From Halichondria panicea (Eukaryota > Porifera > Demospongiae > Suberitida > Halichondriidae): DNA of 64,000 nt. Location of the stretch: contig NC_087391.1 in assembly GCF_963675165.1 (NCBI RefSeq), positions 2,189,001-2,253,000 on the forward strand, given 5' to 3'. Below are positions 24,473 to 36,300 of the stretch, piece after piece (the first letter of the stretch is position 1; every line of letters starts with the position of its first letter). The position numbers were made by a program, and so were the translations under genes. Under the pieces are notes generated by a model. The model ran no database searches. It had not been told where the DNA came from and saw nothing but the letters and a program-made list of their open reading frames with translations.

Positions 24473-27400
24473 TCACTGCCCTAGATCATAATGAGACTCG
24501 GCCTCAAGTGTTATCTTGCCAGGTGTTGTGTTTGTGTACACAAAGCTAGCCAGGAGGGCCAATGCAGGGGGCAATGCATTTGTACCATCTATAGGATTGT
24601 CCACGTAGTCATACGAATGTTTCGTAGAGGAGGAACCAGAAAGGAATTCGTTAGCGTCTGCATAATCATAAGTGCGTTGAGACGTTTCCTCTTTTATCGA
24701 AGTAGGAAGAAAGTTGCTAGTTTCTGTATAATCGTGTTCAGGTCGAGCTGCTTGCTCTTGGGGATAATCAGCAGCATCGTACAAACTTCCATTAGGAGGT
24801 GGAGCTTTAGGCTGTACCTGTTTCGGGTGATGATTATTTGCTACATCGTATGCAGGAAGCTCAGCTTCATGCTTACCCAGTTTCGAGTATGCATTAACAC
24901 TAGGTACAACTGGAGGAGGGGGGTAAGTTGTATCGTACTCGTCTCTCCCACGAATATCTTCATCTTCAATCTCTTCATAAGCTCCAGCAGACTTTGATGG
25001 ATGCCTGGTACCCTTCTTAGAAAGTGACTCCTCCAAAGGGGGGAAGGCTTCGTCATAGACCGGCTGCTCGATAAATGTGGCCGTGTCATAGTCAGCCAGA
25101 GCAGTTGGTTGAGGGGTTACACTTGTTATTGGAGGTTGATGCAATTTAGAATAGTCTTTATTCTGTGGGTTGGTAAGAGGTGGTTGATGAGTATGATCAG
25201 CTGTGTCGTAAACAGGTGTGCCTTCTCTTGGCAGGTTGTTATCAAGACAGCTAGCTGTATCGTACATTGGTCCATCGAGAGTAGACGTGAGTTCCTGGGT
25301 GCCTGTTTTTACCGTATGTGAGGGTGGGCTGACACTAGGGTGAGAGTAATCATCTTCTGTGTGCACATTCGAGGTCTCGTACAATGAGTTAGTAAATGCG
25401 TGATCATCTGATGACCCTGTTTCAGTCTTTAAGTCCATTTCCAATCCAGGGCCATATATCGGATTATGAAACTTATGTTCTGCTGACGAGCCACTTCCAG
25501 TTCCAGTAATATCGTAAGCATTATGAGCTGCTCCTTCATCTGTTATAACAATAGCAGGAAACACGCACAAAGGTTATAACAATGAGTTGCTGGGAAAATA
25601 TAAGCATGCAACTATAGCCATTATAAGAAAGCATTATTACAAAGTATAACATGTCTACCAATAGAGTTACACACAGTATAGGGATTAAGCATTATTCAAA
25701 TTCAACTGCGCAGCTCACCTGAAACAAATTTGATGTGACCTCTCCTTCGATTTTTACACACAAGCACACACACAATGATCACCAAGACGATTATCACCAG
25801 GAAGAGAGCTCCACCCGCTATACCACCCACAAGACCACCATTCACAGAAGACACTGACAATGTAAATACAGGTCACATCAATCAACACTTGTTTTAGCAC
25901 CTAATTGGATTATGGATTAAAAATTTATTTAAGAATGATATGCCTGTGCGTGCACACCAAAACACAACTAAAGGAGGTTGGTCATGTAATAGCGCAGTTT
26001 TACGGAGGAATGTGCATGTACGGAAAGATATACGGTACCTACAGAGAAAAGTTGTTGTCATAGCTATAGTAAGCTAAAGATTGCTAACGATCACAGCATT
26101 CTACACTACATTGTAATAGTAAGTAATGATACGTCCTATACAGAATGTGAGTAGCATACCGTATAGTAGATATAATTTTTCGAGGGTATAAACTTTCGCG
26201 GAAAGACCGGCAGGAAGGATTTCGCGGATTTAATGTTCATGGGAGTATCAGCCCTTTGTCGCATGCATGCTGATATTAATGTTCACGGTATAATTATGCT
26301 TGATCAACAAAAACCGCGAAAGTTTATACCTTCAAAATATATCCGCTATGTAGTCAAACTCGAAGCAATTAATTTATAAGCCAGATACTTACAGGTACAT
26401 TGAGTTATGTACGTCTTGGTTTGTAAACAGGAAGTGTAATACAGGATTGAAAAACACGCAAGAACGCAACATTAAGATAAAATAGCTGACTTAGCGGGTT
26501 AAATCATGACCAACCTTCTCTGGAACTCCCCCTAGTCAACTAAAACTTGTAAAGGTCAGCAATCAATAATAGCAATTAAGCACCTATACACCATTTACTA
26601 ACAAACACCAATCACTTACCAGGTTCACAGTTACTTCCAGTGAATCCAGCCAGACAGGTGGTACATCTTGTGGAGATGTTTCGTTCAGATAGACACACTG
26701 TACAGTCACGGCTGCTGTCATATCCAGGCAAACAAGTGGAGCAGCTGGAGCTGAGATCACGATTACCTATGCATTCAGAGCAATTTGTGTTAGGGTCAAA
26801 GTTAGTGGCCAAGCATGTTTGACAGAGTGTTGCTGGGTCCCCTCCTGGTAGAGCACACACACTGCAGTCTGTATCAGTGAACCTGTCTGGTTGTAGGCAG
26901 AGGGAGCAGTTGGTGACTGGGTCTCTGTTGGGTAGGCAACTAGTACAGTCCGAGGTGATGTCCCAGCCTGGTAGACACTGAGTGCAGTTGGTAGAGGGAT
27001 CTCTGTTGGGTAGGCAACTAGTACAGTCCGAGGTGATGTCCCAGCCTGGTAGACACTGGGTGCAGTTGATAAAGGGATCTCTGTTGGGTAGACACTGGGT
27101 GCAGTTGGTAGAGGGATCTCTGTTGTGTAGGCAACTAGTACAGTTTGAGTTGATGTCCCAGCTTGGTAGACACTGGTTGCAGTTGGTAGAGGGATCATAG
27201 TTGGTCTGTACACAAGTGGAGCAGTCTGTAGTAATATCCAGGTTGTAGAGGCAGTCGTTGCAGGCTACAAGAGGTGAAGGGTCGAATCGATTATCAGTAC
27301 ATGTTAGAGTGCCATCAGCTTGACATGTCGCTACTCGTGGATTGTTCTGAGGTGTTGTGGTACAGACAGGTCCACAGAAACCAGGAGAGCACTCGACTCT

Positions 27401-28385
27401 GAAACTCATGGTCATGTGAGATATGTTGTGGTATCCAGTGAATGTCATCTCCTCTGTGAAGTCTGCTCCAAGTTGGAGGTTGTCCAGGTCAATCAACAGA
27501 CTGTCTATTATGTTCGGGAGTCCACTGTCCAATGCTTCTATGAAAAACTGAATTTGTCCCTAATAATTATTAAAGTTATCAAAATAGTATATACGTGCAA
27601 TGAATATAACTTACAGTCCATACAGTCAAATCTGTTTTTGAAACAGGTAGAGGATTGGGTGTTACTCCCAGTAGTGCTGTTGGACCTTGACCGAATGCTG
27701 TACTCATTTCACTGAATGGGCAAGTGCTGGGGGACATAGTACAGTCTGTGAAGAAGTACCCCATGCTGGGTCTTGTCTCCAGTGATGTACCGAATGGTCT
27801 GATGGTCCAACGGAACCTGGTGTCACATCTCGCCTCTCCTGTGTTGTTACAGTTGCCAGATTTGTATGGTAGTTCATCACAGCACACTGGTATTGTGTCT
27901 GTAGGATGGCTTGTATTCAGCGGTCTCTGACATTCAGCACACAGTCCGGTTGGGTTGGTGTAGTTGACCAAGTTGACAGTTAGAATAAATTCACCACACA
28001 CCTGCAAAGGAAATGTTTGAGCTCAGGTAATTTTCTGACCTCTAAAAGTAGCGACAGCTGGGATGATAATTAATGCCGCGTCCTAAATAGAGGTAAATGT
28101 AGCCACACCATAGCCTCGATTCTAGCGGAATCAAATGTTTTTAAGTGGCCTGAAATCGAGGCAAGTATAGACTCTGTAGAGATACCTTCAATTAGATGCG
28201 ACCCTCTAAATATGCGACAACATGACTTCAACATAATTTTTCAACCTCCAAATGAAGCGACCTCTGGCTTCGTAATTATTTTATGCTGTAGTTTTTTTTA
28301 TTCTGATTCTCACAGTTTTGGATGTGGCCATCAGTATGACTGTGATTAGAGCTACACGTAACATGTATCCTCTGGTAACCATCAT
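24473..28385 (-). CDS. Gene D: Delta-like membrane protein with tyrosine-rich tail
   Basis: Exons: signal peptide 28314-28385, MNNL 27615-28001, DSL plus cysteine repeats 26620-27559, transmembrane 25719-25853, tail 24473-25539. All are in frame with GT-AG junctions. The leader reads MMVTRGYMLRVALITVIL. The DSL part has about 16 CxxC units after it. The membrane exon begins with a Val/Ser/Asn/Gly-rich stretch, then a hydrophobic helix, then the basic stop-transfer CKNRRRGHIKF. The tail of about 355 residues has NPIY near its start, AYEEIEDED in the middle, a pYxN-type VYTN near the end, and ends HYDLGQ. It is closest to F in the tail. No inactivating change is seen. Confidence 0.88.
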
Positions 28386-28893
28386 GATCCACACACTGCA
28401 AATTGAAAGCACAAATGTGACTACAATGGACATACAATATTATAAATTAACATGTACATGTTCTTGGAGCAGCTTGTATATGTATGTATAGCCTCGATCC
28501 CAGGCCGCACTTCTTCTGAGAGGCGAAGGAGGCTAGTATTATGTAGAGATTGGTGAATATGTAGATGATGTAGATCTACAAGAGCCTGGCATGCAACAAC
28601 TGTCAGACTGACTGACACTGAGAGTTAATCAAACATCTTACTTCTGCTATGTGTTCAATGAGCTGCTATAATTATATCAACCCAGTTACCTTAAACTTAC
28701 CAAGTATCACTTATTCTTGACACAGCTACTTGTTCTCTTGATTACTATAAATTATACCTAAGTATGTCTGCTTGATCCAGACAGATATGATCCAGCCAGC
28801 CAAAAATAGATTATTAATGAGATTCATTGTGAAATTAAGAGATCAGCGTGGGCAGATCTCACCACAATCTACAGTCATAGTGGTGGCTATCTA

Positions 28894-29782
28894 CAGGGTT
28901 TTGCAGAATTCTTGCAACAGGGCTAAACAGACACAGCAATGACTTCCATATATGGAAGTCAACTGCTGACTTATAATAATATTATAGTGTACATGTCCAG
29001 GTATATGTATAATGAAAGATGTCCTGTGAGCCTAAGAGAGCATCAACTTATTTATATTGACAACATTTAATTAAGGTGGCGGATGGTACACCAGGTGGAT
29101 GCAAGGCAAATATTGTTGTGATGTTGGTGTGTGCAGAACTGTTGGCATAGCTGTGTATTGACTGATCATTATCAGTTGTTTTTAGTACCATTTGGAGGTT
29201 TTTGCATTCTTCAAAATAATAACCAGACAGAAGATGGCAAAGCAAAGAAGTGAGAGGAGCATACCTTCAAGACATGCACATTTTCAATGGTCATCCTGAA
29301 ATGTTGGTTACAATATAAGGCCTATAAGGGGCAAGGCATCTGTCTTCAAGCTTATCAATATCAGCCAATACCACTGTTTGGAGGGTGTCATTAAATTTTA
29401 TCAACTGTTCCGGTATATCATTGAAAAGAGCAACAGTTCTTACAAACGTATGAATATAAGCTGATGCTCTCTGGACATATTTCAATTCAAATGATTATAC
29501 ACATACCAGGGTGTCTGTCATACAGGATTTTGAATTAGAGGGGATTTTGAAGAGTCACCAGAACATTAAAAAAAAAAGTCAACAGTTATTTCAATACCCT
29601 ACCGGCTATATGGATACTCAGTCGTATGACTGAGTGGATTGGAGCCAGAGGGGAATAATCATACATCCCTGTATGCTGCATATACATGTACATGTACACA
29701 AAATAATTATTAGTTGACTTCCATATATGGAAGTCATTGCAATGTCTGTTTAGCCCTGTTGCAAGGATTTTGCAAAACCCTG
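28894..29782. mobile_element. 889-bp element with terminal inverted repeats of about 70 bp
   Basis: It begins CAGGGTTTTGCAGAATTC and ends in the near inverse. Each arm includes the palindrome ACTTCCATATATGGAAGT. TA flanks both ends. The paralogous C spacer near 21,035 has the empty site. The interior has two short minus-strand open stretches (29048-29245 and 29291-29485) and a nested half of the AGGGTGTCATACAGG element near 29515. No intact transposase is seen. Confidence 0.8.
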
Positions 29783-30183
29783 TACATGTACTAGCAAAAA
29801 ACAAATCCACCTCTGGCAACCATAAGCTCTGGTCCGGGCCGCCGCGCTTTAGAACGCTGCATCGTAATTACGCATCGATCATTTCGATCATACCATCATT
29901 TTCCCATTCTATATAGTTCAGCAATCACAAGTTCGATAAAAAAAATTTGTTTGAATCGCCCAGATTGAACTCGAGGCTTTGCCATGCATTCAGCACATAA
30001 TATACCACAGGTAAACTGACAAACCATCGACTACACAAGCATAGCAATTTTAAGGGGGAAATTTGATTGTGCTGGTTGAAATAAAAACTTTCTACTGGCT
30101 AAATTTGGAGAATAAATCATATCTATATCCAATAAAACAAACTGGACAGTTGCAAATAAGGCATACACAACACTCACAGGCAA

Positions 30184-30315
30184 ATGGCGGCTGCAGGGAT
30201 AAACAACCGAGTGAAAGAGATCCTTCGGGAGGTGAAACAATGTCATGTGAATTGGTACGATACAAACTGGCACATGCAGATCCATGTGTCACCGTGGTCC
30301 ATTACCCAAATGTAA
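30184..30315 (+). other. Orphan plus-strand exon-like ORF (MAAAGINNRVKEILRE)
   Basis: A 43-residue open frame starts with a Met-Ala-rich, charged helix-like sequence; a cag acceptor-like site precedes the ATG. Related frames lie at 21452 (C spacer) and 38983-39066 (E spacer). The C copy changes after about residue 24 and the E copy stops after 27 codons. It was not recognised as any family. It may be the first exon of a decayed gene carried along in the duplication unit. Confidence 0.3.
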
Positions 30316-30920
30316 TGTGTTATTGTACCATGCACGAAGCCATAATTATGACAATGACGATATCATTTATGTTAATTATGGCTTGACTATGCATATGGTA
30401 AGTACAATACACGTATAGCTACAGTACCAATAAACTTAACTCCATGCACCACATGATATAAGGCTCTCTGCACTATTCTACACTTGAAGCCAGCTTTTTG
30501 CTTTTAGGTGAAAAAGGTATACGTAGCACAGGAGAGTTGATGAGGCAATTGAATCGGCATGCAGTAAGGCCTTATACGCCCTCGTTAGCAAAGTGCACGA
30601 AGCCTTCATATGCATACAATGCCATATAGAGAGTGACACAGCACATAAGGTATTCAAGAATACAATGGTGTGGTTTGCACAGACTTCACATGGTCATAAT
30701 CAACCCGAGGTGCGCCGCGGCGCCACAGGGTGTAGTAGTCAGTCAGTCTATTGTCTGTCTGTCTGTCGTTCTGTGTACTCTGAGTCTGCTCACCTGGATG
30801 CGATAGCGCTGTGTTTGGTACCACAATGGATATAGCCTCAACATAACAAGGTAGTAAATTTAAATTTGGCAGATTTTGATGTTAAAGCTTTGTTGTCGAA
30901 AAAAGCGAGCTAGCTACCGT

Positions 30921-31111
30921 ATTACTAGAATATTTTGCTGGTGAAAAACCTTTGCGAATAAGCCAAATCAGCAGAAAATTTTACCCTTTGCGATCTAACT
31001 ATTTCGTTCTGGCAAGGATCGTGTGTATTTACTAGTAATAATTTACTGTTGCGAATTGATCAACCAGCAAAGCTCGCAAATGTTTGATGCTCGCAAAACA
31101 TTCTAGTAATA
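30921..31111. mobile_element. Inverted-repeat insertion (ATTACTAGAAT ends)
   Basis: ATTACTAGAATATTTTGC at the left is matched by the inverse GCAAAACATTCTAGTAAT at the right. The C (about 22,135) and E (about 39,685) spacers lack the segment and run directly from the AAGCGAGC context into the GCACGTTG context. It is noncoding. Confidence 0.75.
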
Positions 31112-32755
31112 ACGATACATGCACGTTGTCCTAGATGTACATGCGCGGCTTTGACGCGAGGCTGAAGACTACACTAACAGCTATTCAGGGCCGTAAGATG
31201 TTTTTACGGTGGGGGGCAAAGCATGCTACTGTGGCAGAAACTGGTGAAGGAAACCATGCTAATTGTTTATCTCACCAGTTCTCTGGCGTGCATGTTAATT
31301 TCGCTTATTTGAAAGTCAGGAGAGGTTCAACACTTGTTATAACTTGTCAACATGTCATGTGACACATCGAAATTGTTATGTCACAGGTTTATGCAGACAT
31401 TTGAGAGTTTAGTGATAAAATACAAAGGTATAAGTATGTACAAGACAAAAGGCAGTGGAGCAGAGGCTCCCATACACAAAGAGCCGCCTGGAGCGGGCCC
31501 CTATAGCTAGGCACAAAGGGAACAAAGAACAACTATACAGAAAGAACCTACTAACGAACAGAAACCACAATAACGAGAACAGTACAATACAGGAAGTAAA
31601 GTTAACCACAGGAAATGATTAGTAATATAATTAACACAACTACACTATACACATTACCACAGAAATTATTATTATTTTGGCCACTAACGCCACTCATAGC
31701 TATAATTATACATGTGTACTATCTGTATGACGTGTGTATAAGAACCTTCGCTGTCAGAAAGTGACAGGCAGTTAGTGTACTGTGTAGTGCCTCATTGCAG
31801 CTGTGCACGTGAAGGGACATAAGAAGTTGAATCAGATGTAAATTGCCTTACAAGCTCATTTCCAGCTACTCACAGGAATTATAATTATAGCAAATGCAAA
31901 TGTTGGATTTTGACACTGTGCAGTGGTCAGAGTGGTGGTGGTGTAGCAAGCATTCAAGTCAAAAGATGTGAATCCGCAACTAAACAACTGTAAAAAGTTA
32001 TTGCTAATGTCCGACTGTACTGAGCCTGACTAGCTTATCTGTTGCCTGATTGGAGCCAGGATTACCTAGACTATAGGGTAGAGTATAGAGTTTCTATGGT
32101 AACGTGAAAAAACTTTAGGAATGTCACATAAATGATTGACGCATGTCCAACCTCCTCTGACTGCAGGCCAGCCACATAGGAAAAAGAAAGCTATGTGTGT
32201 GTGTGCTCGGTATATGCTAATGTTTACATGCATCGTATGTCTCGATCAGCTGTTAATAATTACCTCAAGAGCTTGTATGCCAATTACGTTGGCAGCCACT
32301 TGAAAAGCACTTAAAGTTGTAGTTCCTTGCCAACTATATACATGTATTAAAAAAAAATACTGCATGCATTCATGAACCACACATGGATGCAATGAGATAG
32401 AGCAACAGAGAAGTCAAGCTTTGTAGCTAGCATAAAAATAATAGGCTGGTTTCATTCAATTAGCTAAATTGGCTAGGCTTGATTTAGGAAGTTTAATGTC
32501 TAGTACGCCACTGTAATAGATCTGTTCTGGACTGATGCTCAACCCTATATAACCGTGCTGTTTTGATAGCTACATTTGAAGCCCATAACTTAAGCCCTTT
32601 GAAAGGTGTATCTAAATAAAGTGTTTAGATCAGTGATTGCTTTCTGATCAATTCTCGAAGGAAAAGCATGAGCTATAATAGTTACTATAGAGCCTACTAA
32701 TGGGATAGTTATACAAGCTGCAACTGGTTATCATGTACTATATGCATTAACCTTG

Positions 32756-32797
32756 ATTCCAGGCCAATTAAAATACGTATTTTAATTGGCCTGGAAT
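32756..32797. repeat. 42-bp perfect palindrome
   Basis: ATTCCAGGCCAATTAAAATAC is followed by its exact reverse complement. The equivalent at 41860-41895 in the E spacer has a G for A in one arm and the matching C for T in the other, so pairing is kept. Confidence 0.85.
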
Positions 32798-33326
32798 TAA
32801 TCGAGGCTATATATGCATCAAAGTTTATATCGGGAGGTCACCAATTCACCAACAATGCCAATGAGTAATTGGAGCAGTTTCTAGCTAGCTGACATGCCAG
32901 AACTGATGTGAAACTGTTTGTGGTCACACCACCTCGCTCCGTGCATTCCATCCCATCATATAGTGCAAAGTAAGAGTACAAATGCATCCTCATTAACAAC
33001 GTTCTATAATATGATAGGCCACCTCTTCAACCATGGAAGCCACACCTACATGCTCAAGTTCTGTATAGTGCACAAAACACTCACGCACCCACACCACTAC
33101 ATGGATAGCTGTCATAAACATGTTGTGTGTGTGTCCCTTCAATCGAAAGTATTTGTGACAATTATGGCCAGTCAAAAACTGTACAATACATGTGGTACAA
33201 CGTACCGTGTAAAGGGTGTACAAAAGAACGGGAGGGGATGAGCTATTATGATGATACACAGCTTTACAATTCAAGTGAACCATAAGTGAAGGTACAAAAC
33301 TATATAATACAAATGAACATGTCCAC

Positions 33327-36300
33327 TCACTGCCCTAGGTCATAATGAGATTCGGCCTCAAGTGTTATCTTGTCAGGTGTTGTGTTCGTGTACACAGAGC
33401 TAGCCAGGGGGGCCAATGCAGGGGGCAATGCATTTGTACCATCTATAGGATTGTCCACGTAGTCATACGAACGTTTGGCAGAGGAGGAGCCAGAAAGAAA
33501 TTCGTTAGCGTCTGCATAATCATAAGTGCGTTGAGACGTTTCCTTTTTTATCGAAGTAGGAAGAAAGTCGCTAGTTTCTGTATAGTTAAGTTTAGGTCGA
33601 GTTGCTTGCTCTTGGGGATAATCAGCAGCATCGTAAAGAATTCCATTAGGAAGTGGAACTTTAGGTTGTACCTGTTTCGGGTGATGATTATTTGCTACAT
33701 CGTATGCAGGAAGCTCAGCTCCATGCTTACCCACTTTCGAGTATGCATTAACACTAGGTATAACTGCAGGAGGAGGGTAAGTTGTATCGTACTCGTCTCT
33801 CCCACGGATATCCTCATCTTCAATCTCTTCATAAGCTCCAGCAGACTTTAACGGATGCCTGGTCCCTTTCTTAGAAAGGGGATCACCCAATGGAGGGAAG
33901 GCTTCGTCATAGACCGGCTGCTCAATAAAGGTGGCCGTGTCATAGTCAGCCATAGAAGTTGGCTGAGGTGTTACACTTGTTATTGGAGGTTGACGCAGTT
34001 TAGAATAGTCTTCATCCGGTAGGTTGGTAAGAGGTGGTCGATGAGTATGATCAGCTGTGTCGTAAACAGGTGTGCCTTCTTTTGGCAGGTTGTCATCAGG
34101 ATAGCTGGCTGTATCGTACGTTGGTCCATCGAGAGTAGACGTGAGATCCTGGGTGCCTGTTTTTACCGTATGTAAGGGTGGGCCGACACTAGGGTGAGAG
34201 TAGTCATCTTCTGTGTGCACATTCGAGGTCTCGTATAGCGAATTAGTAAATGCGTGATCATCTGATGACCCTGTTCCAGTCTTTAAGTCCATTTCCAATC
34301 CAGGGCCATATATTGGATTCTGAAACTTATGTTCTGCTGACGATCCACTTCCAGTTCCAGTAATATCGTAAGTATTCTGAGCTGCTCCTTCATCTGTTAT
34401 AACAATAGCAGGAAACACGCACAAAGGTTATAACAATGAGTTGCTGGGAAAATATGAGCATGCAACTATAGCCATTGTAAGAAAGCATTATTACGAAGTG
34501 TAACATGCCTACCAATAGAGTTACACACAGTATAGGGATTAAATTAATACAGCATTAAACCGTGCAGCTCACCTGAAACAAATTTGATATGACCTCTCCT
34601 TCGATTTTTACACACGAGTACACACACAATGATCACCAAGACGATTATCACCAGGAAGAGAGCTCCACCTGCTATACCACCCACAAGACCACCATTCACA
34701 GAAGACACTGACGGTGTATATACAGGTCATCAATCAACACTTGTTTTAGCACCTAATTAGTATGGCTAGATTGTGGATTAAGAATGATATGCCTGTGCGT
34801 ACACACCAAAACACAACTAAAGGAGGTTGGTCATGTAATAGCGCAGTTTTTCAGAGGAATGTGCATGTACGGATAAAGAAGAAAAGATATACATACCTAC
34901 AGAGAAAAGTTGCTGTCATAGCTATAGTAAGCTAAAGACTGCTAACGATCACAGCATTCTACACTAGATTGTAATTTAGTAAGTAATGATACGTCCTATA
35001 CAGAATGTGAGTAGCATACCGTATAGGAGATATTATTTTCGAGGAAAGACCAGCAGGAAGGATTTCGCGGATTTAATGTTCATGGGAGTATCAGCCCTTT
35101 GTCGCATGCATGCATGCTGATATTAATGTTCGCGGTATAATTATGCTTGATCAACAAAAACTGCGAAAGTTTATACCTTCAAAATATATTCGCTATGTAG
35201 TCAAACTCGAAGCAATTAATTTATAAGCCAGATACTTACAGGTATATTGAGTTATGTACGTCTTGGTTTGGTCTTAACATGGCTAGTAAACAGGAAATGT
35301 AATACAGGATTGAAAAACACGCAAGAACGCAACATTAAGATAAAATAGCTGACTTAGCGGGTTAAATCGTGACCAACCTCCTCTGGAACTCCCCCTAGTC
35401 AACTAAAACTTGTAAAGGTCAGCAATCAATAATAGCAATTAAGCACCTATACACCATTTACTAACAAACACCAATCACTTACCAGGTTCACAGTTACTTC
35501 CAGTGAATCCAGCCAGACAGGTGGTACATCTTGTGGATATATTTCGTCTAGATAGACACACTGTACAGTCACGGCTGCTGTCATATCCAGGCAAACAAGT
35601 GGAGCAGCTGGAGCTGAGATCAAGATTGCCTATGCATTCAGAGCAACTTGTGTTAGGGTCAAAGTTAGTGGCCAAGCATGTTTGACAGAGTGTTGCTGGG
35701 TCTCCTCCTGGTAGAGCACACACACTGCAGTCTGTATAAATGAACCTGTCTAGTTGTAGGCAGAGGGAGCAGTTGGTGACTGGGTCTCTGTTGGGTAGGC
35801 AACTAGTACAGTACGAGGTGATGTCCCAGCCTGGTAGACACTGGGTGCAGTTGGTGGAGGGATCATAGTTGGTCTGTACGCAAGTGGAGCAGTCAGTAGT
35901 AATATCCAGGTTGTAGAGGCATTCGTTACAAGCTACAACAGGTGAAGGGTCTAATCGGTTATCAGTACATGTTAGAGTGCCATCAGCTTGACATGTCACT
36001 ACTCGTGGATTGTTCTGAGGTATAGTGGTACAGTCATGTCCACAGAAACCAGGAGAGCACTCGACTCTGAAACTCATGGTCATGTGAGATATGTTGTGGA
36101 CTCCAGTGAACATCATCTCCTCTGTAAAGTCTGCTCCAAGTTGGAGGTTGTCCAGGTCAATCAACAGACTGTCTATTATGTTGGGTAGTGCACTATCCAA
36201 TGCTTCTATGAAAAACTGAATTCGTCCCTAATAATTATTAAAGTTATCAAAATAGTATATACGTGCAATGAATATAAACTTACAGTCCATACAGTAAAAT

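Larger units (their letters stand above)
28386..33326. other. Spacer upstream of gene D
   Basis: A UTR donor for D lies at 28701. The region includes an 889-bp TIR element and a 190-bp element (both listed), a plus-strand MAAAGINNRVKEILRE stretch at 30184-30315, the conserved segment near 31430-31600, and a 42-bp palindrome at 32756-32797. It is collinear with the C and E spacers apart from the insertions. No complete gene is recognised. Confidence 0.5.

Noticed and set aside
33327-34393. Classical ITIM or ITAM motifs in the tails
   Set aside because: The YSKL, YSKV and YEEI motifs lack the hydrophobic or Ser residue at -2 needed for an ITIM, and spacing does not fit an ITAM.
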